Shown: piece after piece, positions 8,945 through 19,878 of the stretch | Position numbering within the stretch: position 1 is the stretch's first letter | How the letters are laid out: each line of letters starts with the position of its first letter | Notes under the pieces: model-generated | Told to the model about the DNA's origin: nothing | Databases searched by the model: none | The model's input: the letters and a program-made list of their open reading frames with translations, nothing else | NCBI RefSeq assembly: GCF_000756775.1 | Contig: NZ_CCSF01000001.1 | Span: 3,224,001 to 3,288,000 of the forward strand | From: Pseudomonas saudiphocaensis | GTDB taxonomy: Bacteria > Pseudomonadota > Gammaproteobacteria > Pseudomonadales > Pseudomonadaceae | Reading direction: 5' to 3' | DNA: 64,000 bases | Program-made: the position numbers and the translations under genes

Positions 8945-11776
8945 ATGACCGATTACAAAGCGACCCTCAATCTGCCGTCCACGGCATTTCCGATGAAGGC
9001 CGGTCTGCCACAGCGCGAGCCGGAGATTCTGCAGCGCTGGAACAGCATCCACCTGTACCGGAAGTTGCGGCAGATCGGCGAAGGTCGTCCGAAGTTCGTC
9101 CTGCACGATGGCCCTCCCTACGCCAACGGCAACATTCATATTGGTCACGCCGTAAACAAGGTGATCAAGGACATGATCGTCCGCTCGCGCACTCTGGCCG
9201 GTTTCGACGCGCCCTATGTGCCGGGCTGGGACTGCCATGGCCTGCCTATCGAGCATAAGGTCGAAACCACCTTCGGCAAGAACCAGCCGGCGGACCTGAC
9301 CCGCGAGCGTTGCCGTACCTATGCCGCCGAGCAGATCGAAGGGCAGAAGGCCGACTTCATCCGCCTCGGTGTTCTGGGTGACTGGGACAATCCCTACAAG
9401 ACCATGGATTTTGCCAACGAAGCCGGACAAATCCGCGCTTTGGCAAAAATGGTTGAGGGCGGCTTCGTCTTCAAGGGCCTGAAGCCGGTGAACTGGTGCT
9501 TCGATTGCGGCTCGGCACTGGCCGAGGCAGAAGTCGAGTATCAGGACAAGAAGTCCGATGCCATCGATGTAGCCTTTGAGGTTGAAGATGCCGACAAGCT
9601 GGCCGCCGCCTTCGGTGTTGCCAATCTGGCCAAGCCGACCAGCATCGTCATCTGGACCACCACGCCATGGACCATCCCGGCCAACCAGGCGCTCAACGTC
9701 CACCCTGATTTTATTTATGCCCTGGTCGATACCGGCGATAAGCTGCTGGTGCTGGCTGAGGAGCTGGTTGAATCCAGCCTGCAGCGCTATGGCCTCGAAG
9801 GGCAGATCATCGCTCGCTGCGAAGGCAAGGCGCTGGACCTGATCCGCTTCCGCCATCCGTTCTACGAGCGCTTCTCGCCGGTGTACCTGGCCGAATACGT
9901 GGAAACCGGCGCCGGTACCGGCATCGTTCACTCCTCGCCGGCCTACGGTGAGGACGACTTCCGCACCTGCAAGCAGTACGGCATGTCGAACGACGACATC
10001 CTCAACCCGGTGCAGAGCCACGGCGTTTACGTGGCGGACCTGCCGTTCTTCGGCGGGCAGTTCATCTGGAAGGCCAACCCGGCCATCGTCGAGAAGCTGC
10101 GTGAAGTGGGCGCGCTGCTCAAGCATGAAGCCATCCAGCACAGCTACATGCACTGCTGGCGCCACAAGACGCCACTGATCTACCGCGCCACCGCGCAGTG
10201 GTTCGTCGGCATGGACAAGGTCGCCCACGATGGCAGCTCCCTGCGCCGCCGTGCGCTGGACGCCATCGAGCAGACCCAGTTCGTCCCGGCCTGGGGCCAG
10301 GCACGCCTGCACGGCATGATCGCCGGCCGCCCGGATTGGTGCATCTCCCGCCAGCGCAACTGGGGCGTGCCGATCCCGTTCTTCCTGCACAAGGAAAGCG
10401 GTGAGCTGCATCCGCGCACCGTTGAACTGATGGAAGCAGTGGCCCAGCGCGTTCAGCAGCAGGGCATCGAAGCCTGGTTCAAGCTGGATGCCGCCGAGCT
10501 GCTGGGTGACGAGGCCGCGCAGTACGAGAAGATCAACGACACCTTGGATGTCTGGTTCGATTCCGGCACCACCCACTGGCACGTGATGCGCGGCTCGCAC
10601 CCCATGGGTCACGACCAAGGCCCGCGCGCCGACCTTTACCTGGAAGGCTCCGACCAGCATCGCGGCTGGTTCCATTCATCCCTGCTGACCGGCGCCGCCA
10701 TCGACGGCCACGCGCCCTACAAGGGCCTGCTCACCCACGGCTTCACCGTGGACGAGAATGGCCGCAAGATGTCCAAGTCCCTGGGCAACGTCATCGCGCC
10801 GCAGGAGATCACCGACAGCATGGGCGCCGATATTCTGCGCCTGTGGGTCTCGGCTACCGACTACTCAGGCGAGATGGCTGTTTCCAAGCAGATCCTGCAG
10901 CGCAGCGCGGATGCCTATCGGCGTATCCGTAACACCGCGCGCTTCCTGCTTTCCAACCTCGACGGCTTTGATCCGGCGCAGCACCTGGTACCGAACGATC
11001 AGCTGATCGCTCTGGACCGCTGGGCCATCGACCGCGCCCTATTGCTGCAGCGCGAGATCGAGGAGGCGTACGAGCAGTACCGCTTCTGGAACGTCTATTC
11101 CAAGGTGCACAACTTCTGCGTGCAGGAACTGGGCGGCTTCTACCTCGATATCATCAAGGATCGTCAGTACACCACCGGCGCCGATAGCCTGCCGCGCCGT
11201 TCCTGCCAGACTGCGCTGTACCACATCGCCGAGGCACTGGTGCGCTGGATCGCGCCGATCCTGGCGTTCACCGCCGAGGAAATCTGGCAGTACCTGCCCG
11301 GCGAGCGCAACGAGTCCGTCATGCTCAACACCTGGTACACAGGCCTGGCCGAGCTGCCAGAGGATGCTGCACTGGATCGCGCCTTCTGGGACAAGGTCAT
11401 GGCCGTCAAGGCGGCGGTGAACAAGGAGCTGGAGAACCAGCGGGCTGCCAAGACCATCGGCGGTAACCTGCAGGCCGAAGTGACGCTGTACGCCGAAGAC
11501 GCGCTGGTGACCGATCTGGCCAAGCTGGGCAACGAGCTGCGCTTCGTGCTGATCACCTCCGCGGTCGAAGTCGCGCCGCTGGCCCAGGCGCCTGCCGAGG
11601 CGGTGGAAAGCGAGCTGGCCGGCCTCAAGCTGCTGGTGAAGAAGACTGGGTACGCCAAGTGCGGTCGTTGCTGGCATCACCTGCCGGACGTTGGTACACA
11701 TGCCGCGCACCCGGAAATCTGTGGTCGCTGCGTGGAAAACATCGAAGGTGCGGGCGAGGTGCGTCACCATGCGTGA
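8945..11776 (+). CDS. ileS: Isoleucyl-tRNA synthetase
   Basis: A 943-residue class I synthetase. Visible motifs: HIGH-type site [12 protein letters not shown] near residue 58, the editing domain with [14 protein letters not shown], the KMSKS loop [13 protein letters not shown] near residue 602, and a C-terminal zinc finger (CGRCWHHL with a second CGRC pair). ATG 8945 is one base after the ribF stop. The length and zinc-binding tail identify the bacterial, mupirocin-sensitive type (IleS1-like). It is the centre of the ribF-ileS-lspA-fkpB operon. Confidence 0.98.
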   Translation: MTDYKATLNLPSTAFPMKAGLPQREPEILQRWNSIHLYRKLRQIGEGRPKFVLHDGPPYANGNIHIGHAVNKVIKDMIVRSRTLAGFDAPYVPGWDCHGLPIEHKVETTFGKNQPADLTRERCRTYAAEQIEGQKADFIRLGVLGDWDNPYKTMDFANEAGQIRALAKMVEGGFVFKGLKPVNWCFDCGSALAEAEVEYQDKKSDAIDVAFEVEDADKLAAAFGVANLAKPTSIVIWTTTPWTIPANQALNVHPDFIYALVDTGDKLLVLAEELVESSLQRYGLEGQIIARCEGKALDLIRFRHPFYERFSPVYLAEYVETGAGTGIVHSSPAYGEDDFRTCKQYGMSNDDILNPVQSHGVYVADLPFFGGQFIWKANPAIVEKLREVGALLKHEAIQHSYMHCWRHKTPLIYRATAQWFVGMDKVAHDGSSLRRRALDAIEQTQFVPAWGQARLHGMIAGRPDWCISRQRNWGVPIPFFLHKESGELHPRTVELMEAVAQRVQQQGIEAWFKLDAAELLGDEAAQYEKINDTLDVWFDSGTTHWHVMRGSHPMGHDQGPRADLYLEGSDQHRGWFHSSLLTGAAIDGHAPYKGLLTHGFTVDENGRKMSKSLGNVIAPQEITDSMGADILRLWVSATDYSGEMAVSKQILQRSADAYRRIRNTARFLLSNLDGFDPAQHLVPNDQLIALDRWAIDRALLLQREIEEAYEQYRFWNVYSKVHNFCVQELGGFYLDIIKDRQYTTGADSLPRRSCQTALYHIAEALVRWIAPILAFTAEEIWQYLPGERNESVMLNTWYTGLAELPEDAALDRAFWDKVMAVKAAVNKELENQRAAKTIGGNLQAEVTLYAEDALVTDLAKLGNELRFVLITSAVEVAPLAQAPAEAVESELAGLKLLVKKTGYAKCGRCWHHLPDVGTHAAHPEICGRCVENIEGAGEVRHHA

Positions 11777-12293
11777 CACTGCTCAGAGCCATTCGCTGAG
11801 CGCTCGTTTCGGCAAGCTCACCTGGCTCTGGCTCAGTGTGCTGGTGATCGTCATTGATCAGGTAACCAAGCACTGGTTCGAGGCCAACTTCAGCCTGTAC
11901 CAGAAAGTCGAAGTTATCCCCGACTACTTTGCCTGGACGCTGGCCTACAACACCGGCGCGGCCTTCAGCTTCCTTGCCGACCATGGTGGCTGGCAGCGCT
12001 GGTTCTTCGCTGCCATCGCCGTTGGTGTCAGTGTCGTGCTGGTGCTCTGGATGAAGCGGCTCAAGGCCGGGGAGACCTGGCTGGCCGTGGCGCTGGCGCT
12101 GGTGTTGGGCGGCGCCATTGGCAACCTTTACGACCGCGTGGTGCTTGGCCATGTGGTGGATTTCATTCTGGTGCATTGGCAGAACCGCTGGTATTTCCCG
12201 GCGTTCAACATTGCCGACAGTGCCATTACCGTCGGTGCCGTGATGCTGGCGCTGGACATGTTCAAGAGCGACAAGAGCGGAGAATCGGCATGA
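11769..12293 (+). CDS. lspA: Lipoprotein signal peptidase (signal peptidase II)
   Basis: A 174-residue integral membrane aspartyl protease that removes signal peptides from prolipoproteins. Four membrane segments are apparent (about 18-34, 74-95, 103-120, 146-163). The two catalytic aspartates are D131 in VVDF and D150 in FNIADSAI, spaced 19 residues as in P. aeruginosa LspA. The ATG overlaps the end of ileS by eight bases, indicating translational coupling, and its own end overlaps fkpB by four. Confidence 0.97.
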   Translation: MRDTAQSHSLSARFGKLTWLWLSVLVIVIDQVTKHWFEANFSLYQKVEVIPDYFAWTLAYNTGAAFSFLADHGGWQRWFFAAIAVGVSVVLVLWMKRLKAGETWLAVALALVLGGAIGNLYDRVVLGHVVDFILVHWQNRWYFPAFNIADSAITVGAVMLALDMFKSDKSGESA

Positions 12294-12727
12294 CTGAACA
12301 GCGCATTGGGCCGGACAAGGAAGTCACCCTGCATTTCGCGCTCGGCCTGGAAAACGGCGACGTAGTGGACAGCACCTTCGACAAGAAGCCGGCGACTTTC
12401 AAGGTCGGTGACGGCAACCTTCTGCCGGGCTTCGAGCAGCAACTGTATGGTCTCAAGGCCGGCGACAAGCGCAGTCTGCAGGTTGCTCCCGAGCAGGGCT
12501 TCGGTCAGCACAACCCGCAGAACGTGCAGGTCATGCCGCGCAATCAATTCGAAGGCATGGAGCTGTCCGAGGGCCTGTTGGTGATCTTCAAGGACGCCGC
12601 CAATGCCGAGCTGCCGGGAGTTGTAAAAGCCTTCGACGAGCGCCAGGTTACCGTGGACTTCAACCATCCTTTGGCCGGCAAGGCGCTGACCTTCGAAGTC
12701 GAAATCATTGACGTCAAGAACGTCTGA
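12290..12727 (+). CDS. fkpB: FKBP-type peptidyl-prolyl isomerase, SlpA/FkpB type
   Basis: 145 residues, a compact FKBP with an inserted-flap domain like E. coli SlpA (FkpB). The N-terminal strand EVTLHFALGLENGDVVDSTF and the segment GDGNLLPGFEQQLYGLKAGDK are diagnostic, followed by the flap PEQGFGQHNPQNVQVMPRNQF. The ATG overlaps the lspA stop (ATGA). It is cytoplasmic, as no signal peptide is seen. Placement between lspA and ispH is the common arrangement in gammaproteobacteria. Confidence 0.93.
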   Translation: MTEQRIGPDKEVTLHFALGLENGDVVDSTFDKKPATFKVGDGNLLPGFEQQLYGLKAGDKRSLQVAPEQGFGQHNPQNVQVMPRNQFEGMELSEGLLVIFKDAANAELPGVVKAFDERQVTVDFNHPLAGKALTFEVEIIDVKNV

Positions 12728-12731
12728 CATT

Positions 12732-12800
12732 GCGGGAGCGGATTTGTCCGCGAGCTTTTGGCGCGGCATGCACCGATCGCGGACAAATCAGCTCCCACAG
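12732..12800. repeat. REPIN-like palindrome, GGGAGCGGATTTGTCCGCGA family
   Basis: GGGAGCGGATTTGTCCGCGA (from 12734) is mirrored by TCGCGGACAAATCAGCTCCC (ending about 12797) around a short unlike centre. Each arm also has its own GCGGA/TCCGC hairpin. This is the form of a REP doublet (REPIN). It follows fkpB directly and may stabilise the 3' end of the operon RNA. Confidence 0.8.
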
Positions 12801-12814
12801 GCGCTTCGCAGACC

Positions 12815-12888
12815 GTAGGGTGGATCACGCTTCACCGATCCACCTAAGGCCTGTAGGGTGGCTCTGAAAACCAGCATCCACCTTACAG
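12815..12888. repeat. Two REP hairpins, GTAGGGTGGA family
   Basis: First unit GTAGGGTGGATC with GATCCACC (12815-12844). Second unit CTGTAGGGTGG with CCACCTTACAG (12851-12888). They are tandem rather than the inverted pair seen elsewhere, and lie directly after the other REP family at 12732-12800, so the fkpB-ispH gap holds two REP types side by side. Confidence 0.7.
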
Positions 12889-12936
12889 TCACATCTGTCT
12901 TTCATCCCGCGTGCCACGCGCATCGAGATAGTCACC

Positions 12937-13881
12937 ATGCAAATCAAGCTCGCCAATCCCAGAGGCTTCTGCGCCGGCGTCGACCGCGCCATCGAAATCG
13001 TCAACCGCGCTCTGGAAGTGTTCGGCCCGCCGATCTATGTGCGTCACGAAGTGGTGCACAACAAGTTCGTGGTCGAGGATCTGCGTGAGCGGGGGGCGAT
13101 CTTCGTTGAGGAATTGCACCAGGTGCCGGATGGTTTCATCGTCATCTTCAGTGCCCACGGCGTATCCCAGGCAGTGCGAATGGAAGCCGACAGGCGCGGC
13201 CTGAAGGTCTTCGATGCGACCTGCCCGCTGGTGACCAAGGTCCATTTGGAGGTCACCAAGTACAGTCGCGAAGGGCGCGAGTGCGTCCTTATCGGCCACC
13301 ATGGGCATCCCGAGGTGGAGGGCACCATGGGCCAGTACGACACCACCAATGGCGGCTCAATCTATCTGGTAGAAGACGAGGAAGACGTTGCTCAGCTACA
13401 GGTGCGCAACCCCGAATCCCTGGCGTTCGTGACCCAGACCACGCTGTCCATGGATGACACCAGCCGCGTAATCGATGCATTGCGCACGCGCTTTCCCAGC
13501 ATCGGTGGCCCGCGCAAGGACGACATCTGCTACGCCACTCAGAACCGCCAGGACGCGGTCAAACAGCTCGCCAACGAGTGCGATGTGGTCCTGGTCGTCG
13601 GCAGCCCCAACAGCTCCAACTCCAACCGCCTACGCGAACTGGCCGAGCGCATGGACACGCCCGCCTACCTGATTGACGGCGCCGAAGATCTCAAGCGCGA
13701 ATGGTTCCCTGAAGACGCTCGCATTGGCATCACCGCCGGCGCCTCAGCTCCTGAGGTGCTGGTGCGCGGCGTAATCGATCAGCTGCGTGAATGGGGCGCG
13801 ACGGGGATGGATGAGCTGGAAGGGCGGCCGGAGAATGTGACGTTTTCGATGCCGAAGGAGTTGCGTCTCAAGCAAGTGTGA
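12937..13881 (+). CDS. ispH: 4-hydroxy-3-methylbut-2-enyl diphosphate reductase
   Basis: A 314-residue 4Fe-4S enzyme, the last step of the MEP pathway, giving IPP and DMAPP. The three cluster cysteines are C12 ([10 protein letters not shown]), C96 (FDATCPLV) and C198 ([11 protein letters not shown]). Substrate-binding histidines are visible in [15 protein letters not shown] and [15 protein letters not shown]. The gap upstream is filled by REP elements, so it may have its own promoter. A terminator follows. It supplies the precursors used by IspB at the start of the window. Confidence 0.98.
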   Translation: MQIKLANPRGFCAGVDRAIEIVNRALEVFGPPIYVRHEVVHNKFVVEDLRERGAIFVEELHQVPDGFIVIFSAHGVSQAVRMEADRRGLKVFDATCPLVTKVHLEVTKYSREGRECVLIGHHGHPEVEGTMGQYDTTNGGSIYLVEDEEDVAQLQVRNPESLAFVTQTTLSMDDTSRVIDALRTRFPSIGGPRKDDICYATQNRQDAVKQLANECDVVLVVGSPNSSNSNRLRELAERMDTPAYLIDGAEDLKREWFPEDARIGITAGASAPEVLVRGVIDQLREWGATGMDELEGRPENVTFSMPKELRLKQV

Positions 13882-13899
13882 GGCTTAGCCGCGGATGTG

Positions 13900-13930
13900 A
13901 AAAAGCCGACCCGTAAGTGTCGGCTTTTTC
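13900..13930. terminator. Terminator after ispH, probably bidirectional
   Basis: AAAAAGCCGAC pairs with GTCGGCTTTTT around a short CCGTAAGT-type loop. A and T runs on both sides mean it can also stop the converging pilin operon. Confidence 0.85.
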
Positions 13931-13957
13931 ATGCGTATTGCTAAATCCGGGCTACGA

Positions 13958-13996
13958 ACTTCGATGCCGAAAGATTTTCGAATTAAGGCGTTGTAA
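13958..13996 (+). pseudogene. Apparent second copy of the ispH 3' end (remnant)
   Basis: Read in one frame these bases give TSMPKDFRIKAL-stop, matching the true IspH C-terminus [13 protein letters not shown]-stop at 13846-13881. In the last 36 bases, 25 are identical, and most changes keep similar residues (E/D, L/F, L/I). The copy lies beyond the ispH terminator and beside the low-GC pilin operon. The pattern fits a scar of recombination with DNA from a related species in which ispH also borders pilE. Short length limits certainty. Confidence 0.5.
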
Positions 13997-14040
13997 GAAA
14001 AGCTCGGTCTGCGTATCGGGCTTCACTTGATGCCGGGGCC

Positions 14041-14466
14041 TTATTTCCAGCAGTCTTCCCAAGACTTGCTGCCGGTAACGCCTTTTACACCTGTTGCAGT
14101 CAAGGTCAAGTTGCCGCAGGCAGAGTCGCCAAACTGCTGGGTCGCTGTAAGGGTATATCCACCGTCCGAAGCGCTGCTGCCGAGCGATAGCACATACTTC
14201 CCTGTCTCTGATTTATTATTACCGGCTTTCAGATTGAGCTTTCCTATGTCCGCGTCGGAGGTGACATATTCGTTATTCTGCGCATAGTAACGTTCCTGTC
14301 GGGCAGCAACTTCGTTGAGGAACGCCTGGCCTTCAGTACGGTTACCGCGCTTAACGAACTCTTGATAGCTCGGATAGGCAATCGAGGCCAAGATGCCGAT
14401 GATGACCACGGTGATCATCAGTTCGATCAAGGTAAAGCCTTTTTGGCGGTAGGGACTATTCAGCAC
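14041..14466 (-). CDS. pilE: Minor type IV pilin PilE
   Basis: 141 residues with a class III prepilin leader: KG|FTLIEL, cleavage after G10 with Glu at mature position 5, then a 20-residue hydrophobic helix. Two cysteines near the C-terminus (DSACG and EDCWK) can form the usual D-loop. The start is GTG at 14466 with AGGAG seven bases upstream; this places the leader at normal length. It is the last gene of the fimT-fimU-pilVWXY1E operon, four bases after the pilY1 stop. PilE couples major pilin to the priming minor-pilin complex. Confidence 0.9.
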   Translation of the reverse strand: MLNSPYRQKGFTLIELMITVVIIGILASIAYPSYQEFVKRGNRTEGQAFLNEVAARQERYYAQNNEYVTSDADIGKLNLKAGNNKSETGKYVLSLGSSASDGGYTLTATQQFGDSACGNLTLTATGVKGVTGSKSWEDCWK

Positions 14467-14470
14467 GGGA

Positions 14471-17400
14471 TCACTCCTTGGTTGGCAGTTGGCGCCAGGT
14501 TTGGCGACCTTCTGTTAGGCCGGCGTTCACGCCGTAATCCTCGACGCCACTTGCGCCGTCGCCGTCGTTCACATAGATGCTGCCGCTAGAGATACTAAAA
14601 TCGCCGCCGTCGAAGACAAAGCCGGAAATTCCTTCGTCATATGCTCCATCGCCATCTAGATCGAATGTTGAATAGAGGGTGGCGCCCCCAGTTGTCGAAT
14701 TGATTCCGTAGGCGGTGCCGGTCAGCCCTGCCTCGCAAGGATCGTCACTTGGGGTGATAGTGGTTAGCAGTTGAGTGTTACCGAGCATGCGCATGTTGTA
14801 GACCATGCGTTCGCCGTTTGCGGGGAGATCGATAAACCAGCCCCATTTGTCAACGTTGCCGTCGCCAGTTCCTTGGCCATCGTACCAGCCAATGGCGTTC
14901 TGGCTGAGGCTATAAGCCTTTTTGCCGTTGAAGGTCGTTTCGGTGAAGAACTGCCCCACCAAGTTGCTGCGACTTTTGTTATCAGTTAGTGAGCTGCTGG
15001 TGGATTCCCCGGCGGTCTTGCGATCCCAGATGCCGTATACGCTCTGCTGATCACTATTACTCTTGTCGAGTATTGTCAGGTAGCGTCCGGTGCCGAAAGT
15101 CACGATATAGCCCAAGCCGCTAGGGTGTCTGGTCAGCAGTGGTGCTGCGGTGATTGGCTGGCGCTTGCCCTGTGCGTTGCGGGCCACGTAGAGTGGTGCA
15201 CCTCCAAATGAAACTTTAAGGTCGTCTGCATTCGCATCGTCTGTGAGTGGGTTGTTCGCGCTTGTGTCAATTAGGTCAAAACGCCAGAGGTTGCCCAGCA
15301 GGTCTCCGGCATAGGCGTAATCGACGATGCCGTCGTTGTTGATATCGAAGCCCATCAGGCGAGACAGACCGTTGGCCAGGCTGTCCACACTCTCACCATC
15401 CTCCAGTTCTGGCGTAGCGGTCAGCTTTTTTATGACCTCGCCAGTCTCGATGTTGAGCACGAACAGTACGGCAGAGTTACTGCCACTGTCGTAACCGTTG
15501 GGTACGAGAGCAGCCCAGTCACCAGTATGCAGACGGAAGATTCCCGGGGTAGGAATGCTATATCCCATGTCGCTGTCGTCTTCGTCGCTGAACTCCCAAA
15601 GCAATTCTGGGCTGTCTGGATCCGTGATATCTAAAGCAAAAACGGAGCGTCCACCGGCACCGAGGCTGCCAAGTAGTACCTTGTGCCATGCGTTATTAAA
15701 GTACACGTCACGAGCTACGGGAGAGCCATCGACAAAGTACCGGTGAGACGTGCCACCTTCCTTGCCATAGTCTTCTGCAGTGAGTATTGGAAGATTTTTG
15801 ATTACGGCACTGGGAATAAAGGCAAAACGCTCCTCCCCGGTTTTGGCGTTAAACGCATGTAGCATGCCATCGTTAGCCCCGACATAGATTGTGGAGTGGC
15901 CTGCCTGTTCACTTCTATAGGTTGCGTAGCTGTCGCTACCTTCCAGGTTGTTGGCATTGCTGATGGAGTAATTGGCGCCCGCTACCAGTAGTGGAGACGA
16001 GTTAACGATATCGCCGAGCTTCGCGCTGCGGATTATGTTTGTGCGTGTTTCGCCTAGGGTGTCGGTCGTGCCGTTCGGGGCTTTGTTTAGCAGCGCTTGC
16101 TGAGCTTCGTTCAGGTTGTCCCAGTTGAACGACGCTAACGAACCATTCCTGGCGAACTTTATATTACGACCAGAGCCGGTAAGCGTTTTATCGGTAGACC
16201 ATTCCCCCTCCGCTTGCCCAGGATTCTCGGTGTTGACCTTTTTCAGCGTGCCGCTCCAGGGATCCACATTGAAGCTGGTGGTGTAGGCAAAAGTACCATC
16301 ATCGGTACTGCTGCCTTCCGTGCTGATCGTGGGCGAGGTGACGCTGCTGTTGCGCTGCATGATGTCGTTAAACGCACTGGTCAACTGGTCTTTCAGGGTC
16401 AGGGCGTTGGTTACCAGGAAGTAGTTGCTAGGATCACCCGTAACTTCGGCAGGGTTTCTATCAGGCATACCGTATTTGGCGGCATACCAGAGGGGATCCC
16501 TAAGGAACCCCGCTCCGGAGGAAGTAGCCGCGGCGCTAAAGGTACGCGTTGCAGTCGTTGGCAGCGCTTTACACTCTGCAGAAGTTAGCCTGGTTGCGCA
16601 CCAGCCCGGGCTCTTGCCCGGCGGAGTGCTCAGTTTGTAGGGATGGTTTCCATCAGTAGTATCTACATCGCGCACTTCAAGGTATATGCCGTCAGCGGTA
16701 GTGCCGGAGATAACGTAGCCCATAAGCTGGATAATGCCGCCAGCGGCATATTCTGAGTCGAGCTTAACCTTCAGCGAACCGTCTGCTTCGACTGACAAGG
16801 TATAGAGGACGATGGCGTCCATATCGTGGTCTGCGCCTTGTTCAACGTCTTCGTAGTTGATGCGGAACTGCGCGAATGGGCGGCCCTGGTTGACGCTGGC
16901 GTCATAATCAGCACCGGTAGGGCCGGATGTATTGGCGATAGTGACTACGTAGTAGTCGACGATCTGGTTGGTCGGCTGGAAATTAGTTGTAGGAGAGATG
17001 CCATAGCTTCCGCCACCCACAGACTTTGCAAAAGGAACCAACGTGATGTTCTTGCTGCCATCGGTGCCGATAGGGAATTTTATCTGCGGTAACGGCGAGG
17101 CAAGAGCAATGGAGTAGGTAAGCATCTCCTTGTCACCGCCTACGGCATTTTCTGCGGCGAACTTGGCAATGCCTGCTGAATAATAGGTGCCTTGCTTGCT
17201 AGGTTCCTCGGGGGACAATCCGCGCGCCCACGATAGGTTCTGGATGACTTTGGCGGTGGGGGCGTTGTCGGCGTTATCCCCTGTGGACTGGCCTATAAAG
17301 AATGTCTTTCCATGAATGCCTTCGGCGGCGCCAATTGCGTCCGTTGCGCTTGAAACGTCCAACGCGCTCAGCTTCGATGGGAGGTTGAAACTTGTACCCT

Positions 17401-19291
17401 GGCTATTGAAGCGGCTGCCTGGCAAGGTGAAATCGTATGAGGGGTTGATATCGCTAATGACTGTCATGACCGGGACAGCGCAGCTTTGTTGACCGCCGCC
17501 GCCGGCAGCTTTGGACGTATAAGGTGGTACCCAGGCCGGTGCAGGTAAGGTCAGATCCGATTGGGTGTCCCGAGCATTTCCGCTGTATGTGTACTCAGAC
17601 GAGCCCGAGGTCGATCCGGCGAAATAGCGTAGACCTTCGAACATCATTTCAGCGAGTGGGTTGCCCCACATTGTGCACATGCCGTCGGCTTTTTGGGTGA
17701 TGGGAACGTCGCCTATCCAGCCGCAGTTTGTGTATTGGTAGTTGGGATTCGAGTAGCTGAAGTCAACGATACGAAGTTTGTTTAATGTAGCGACGATGCC
17801 GTCCGTAACATTAGAGTTGAATTGGCCGGTAGCGCTGTTTACCTCACGGGAAAAGGAGTCGATGTTGCTGCGTAGTACGCCGCCTTTTGTATTCTTCGCG
17901 TAGGAACCGGTCAGAAGCCCAAACTTCATCGAGTCATTTTCGCCGAAGTCATGCAGGATGCCGGTAGGTTTGTAGCTGACGTTGCCATTGCTTCCGGAAT
18001 AGGCTTTACAGTTGCCCTCCCGCAGATTGGCGTTACTCGGGCAAGCAAGAACGTTCAGAGCGTAGTCCGTCATTGTGCTGGCTGCGGCGTTCGGGGCCTT
18101 GTAGTAGAGCTGCCAGCTGTCACCGCCAGTACCTTCCTCATGACGGAATTTAACGGTGTAGTCGGTGCCTGCGATCAGGGAAATTGTGCCGGTAGTACCA
18201 CCTGGTTGGTTGTTATTGGCAGCGTGGCCACCATACCAATAAGCAACGCGTGTGGAGCCGACGTAGAAATCAACGGCATCGTCACCATTTACTCCGAATG
18301 TGTAGGTTCCAGTGACGGGCACCCGCATGGTTCCGGTTATCAGTGTGTTGTAGTTGTCATGGCCGCAGCCGTTGCTTCCTGAAAAAGGGTTGTTGTTCTG
18401 ACCGGTTGTGTTGATGCTCGTGACGGTACCAGTACCGCAAGTGGTATGGGTCGCATTGAACAGATTGTTCATCGCGGTTTGGTCGCCTGGATTCCCGGTG
18501 TTGTCTCGCCGCGTGGTAATTGTCAGTCCGTTAGGGAAAAGACTGGCGGGCGCGATGGCCCAGTTATCTGAGCCTGCGGTTGTGCAGGACGTACTGTTGT
18601 CGACGCAATTAGTGCTTGCCACCGGGCCTTCTTTGGATACCCAATCCCAGATTCGGTATTGAGTATTAGTGAGTACGCGCAGGATTGGAGTCCCGTTATT
18701 GCTCAGTGTTGTAACGGCAAACATATGCCGATAGCCGGCAGCCGGTGTAGAAAGCGGCGCGTAATCGCTAATATTGAAGTTATCCCGGATCGGATCGTAT
18801 TCCTTGCCCGAGCTGTGAGCGTCTTGGGGAATGAAAGCAGCGCGCAGGACCGTCTCGCTGGCTGTGTCCGTAGCCCTGTAGCCGCCGTAGAGCACTTTGC
18901 GCAGGGCATCCATACGCGATGTTGCTAGGTAATTGAGGAAATTGCCGCTCCAAGCGTTGCTGCAGGTATTGCTGGCACCGGCTACTGCGGTTGGCTCAAA
19001 ACGACCATTCGTATGGCTATAGCAGACACCGGTGTTGAAGTAACCGTAATAAGTGATGCTTGGTTTGAAACCAACATCCAGAGCACCATCGCCGTCCAGG
19101 TCAGAAGCGTCGTTATAAGCCTCGTAATACAGCTTGTGGTCACGTCCCATGACCAGCATGTTGAGAGGTGGCACCGAGCTGGTTACAAAAAGAGGGGTCT
19201 GGACAAGTGAATTGCTGTCGGCCCAGGCTGCCGGCAGGCTGCTTGCAACGCCGAACAGTGCCCCGAAGACAAAAGGTGTTATCCGTTTCAT
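14471..19291 (-). CDS. pilY1: PilY1-type pilus tip adhesin / assembly factor with an inserted PA14-like domain
   Basis: 1606 residues, against about 1160 in P. aeruginosa. A signal peptide (1-24, ending PAAWA) is followed by [20 protein letters not shown] and the loop DLDGDGALD near 64-72. Residues about 255-400 resemble a PA14 carbohydrate-binding domain ([18 protein letters not shown], then a strand ending WQLYYKAP). The C-terminal third is the PilY1 beta-propeller with Ca-binding-type loops [10 protein letters not shown] near 1314 and [11 protein letters not shown] near 1542. I saw no clear von Willebrand A domain. PilY1 promotes pilus extension and surface contact. GC is lower than in flanking genes. 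Confidence 0.92.
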   Translation of the reverse strand: MKRITPFVFGALFGVASSLPAAWADSNSLVQTPLFVTSSVPPLNMLVMGRDHKLYYEAYNDASDLDGDGALDVGFKPSITYYGYFNTGVCYSHTNGRFEPTAVAGASNTCSNAWSGNFLNYLATSRMDALRKVLYGGYRATDTASETVLRAAFIPQDAHSSGKEYDPIRDNFNISDYAPLSTPAAGYRHMFAVTTLSNNGTPILRVLTNTQYRIWDWVSKEGPVASTNCVDNSTSCTTAGSDNWAIAPASLFPNGLTITTRRDNTGNPGDQTAMNNLFNATHTTCGTGTVTSINTTGQNNNPFSGSNGCGHDNYNTLITGTMRVPVTGTYTFGVNGDDAVDFYVGSTRVAYWYGGHAANNNQPGGTTGTISLIAGTDYTVKFRHEEGTGGDSWQLYYKAPNAAASTMTDYALNVLACPSNANLREGNCKAYSGSNGNVSYKPTGILHDFGENDSMKFGLLTGSYAKNTKGGVLRSNIDSFSREVNSATGQFNSNVTDGIVATLNKLRIVDFSYSNPNYQYTNCGWIGDVPITQKADGMCTMWGNPLAEMMFEGLRYFAGSTSGSSEYTYSGNARDTQSDLTLPAPAWVPPYTSKAAGGGGQQSCAVPVMTVISDINPSYDFTLPGSRFNSQGTSFNLPSKLSALDVSSATDAIGAAEGIHGKTFFIGQSTGDNADNAPTAKVIQNLSWARGLSPEEPSKQGTYYSAGIAKFAAENAVGGDKEMLTYSIALASPLPQIKFPIGTDGSKNITLVPFAKSVGGGSYGISPTTNFQPTNQIVDYYVVTIANTSGPTGADYDASVNQGRPFAQFRINYEDVEQGADHDMDAIVLYTLSVEADGSLKVKLDSEYAAGGIIQLMGYVISGTTADGIYLEVRDVDTTDGNHPYKLSTPPGKSPGWCATRLTSAECKALPTTATRTFSAAATSSGAGFLRDPLWYAAKYGMPDRNPAEVTGDPSNYFLVTNALTLKDQLTSAFNDIMQRNSSVTSPTISTEGSSTDDGTFAYTTSFNVDPWSGTLKKVNTENPGQAEGEWSTDKTLTGSGRNIKFARNGSLASFNWDNLNEAQQALLNKAPNGTTDTLGETRTNIIRSAKLGDIVNSSPLLVAGANYSISNANNLEGSDSYATYRSEQAGHSTIYVGANDGMLHAFNAKTGEERFAFIPSAVIKNLPILTAEDYGKEGGTSHRYFVDGSPVARDVYFNNAWHKVLLGSLGAGGRSVFALDITDPDSPELLWEFSDEDDSDMGYSIPTPGIFRLHTGDWAALVPNGYDSGSNSAVLFVLNIETGEVIKKLTATPELEDGESVDSLANGLSRLMGFDINNDGIVDYAYAGDLLGNLWRFDLIDTSANNPLTDDANADDLKVSFGGAPLYVARNAQGKRQPITAAPLLTRHPSGLGYIVTFGTGRYLTILDKSNSDQQSVYGIWDRKTAGESTSSSLTDNKSRSNLVGQFFTETTFNGKKAYSLSQNAIGWYDGQGTGDGNVDKWGWFIDLPANGERMVYNMRMLGNTQLLTTITPSDDPCEAGLTGTAYGINSTTGGATLYSTFDLDGDGAYDEGISGFVFDGGDFSISSGSIYVNDGDGASGVEDYGVNAGLTEGRQTWRQLPTKE

Positions 19292-19308
19292 GAAAGTCTC
19301 CTGGCGGC

Positions 19309-19878
19309 TTATTTCTTGATGAGCAACGTGGTGGAAGTCAGACAGAGGGTGGTGCCGGTGCAGGTGTCGTCTTCTTCGCCGTCTTTGAAGGCCTGAGCAT
19401 TCACTTCGTAGAAGAAGCTGCTTCCCGATTCGGCGGTATCAATGCCCGCGAGGGCGCCGCCGGAATTACCGCCGTCGTTCGTGCCCCCGCCTCCTGCATT
19501 GACTGGACCGGCAATGAAGCGGATGTACCAGCGGGCCTCGCGCTCCAAAGTGGTTTTGCCATCGAGGCCGCTGTAGTCCTCTGTGGCAGCGAAGTTGTAG
19601 TCATAGTCTTCGGCTCTCCCCTGATAGCAGGGAATTGTTGAGGTAGACTCGGAGCAGTCTTCGATAGTCACCGCTTGGCCTATGCGCCGTTCTGCCTCGC
19701 GCTGGGCCGACTCCGCGGCGTTGCGCAATTTCTTTTGCTCAACCAGATTGCCGGTAATACGGCTTTCCAGCGCGACTTCTCGCATGCTGCCGACCCCCAG
19801 GAGGGTGACGATCAATAGCATGACGAGAGCGATGACCAGTACGGCACCATCTTGGCGGTGGTGGGGTAAAACAGTCAT
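19309..19878 (-). CDS. pilX: Minor type IV pilin PilX
   Basis: 189 residues. The leader HHRQDG|AVLVIALVMLLIVTLLGVGSM carries the prepilin cleavage site followed by a hydrophobic helix. As in PilX/GspK-like pilins the mature fifth residue is Ile, not Glu. The segment MREVALESRITGNLVEQKKLRNAAESAQREAE is typical of PilX. The ATG overlaps the pilW stop by four bases. The central region is Gly/Asn rich (VNAGGGGTNDGGNSGG). It is part of the minor pilin complex that initiates pilus growth. Confidence 0.9.
   Translation of the reverse strand: MTVLPHHRQDGAVLVIALVMLLIVTLLGVGSMREVALESRITGNLVEQKKLRNAAESAQREAERRIGQAVTIEDCSESTSTIPCYQGRAEDYDYNFAATEDYSGLDGKTTLEREARWYIRFIAGPVNAGGGGTNDGGNSGGALAGIDTAESGSSFFYEVNAQAFKDGEEDDTCTGTTLCLTSTTLLIKK

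Noticed and set aside
8924-10675. 583-codon antisense frame over ileS
   Set aside because: Overlaps a highly conserved synthetase and has no conserved domain.
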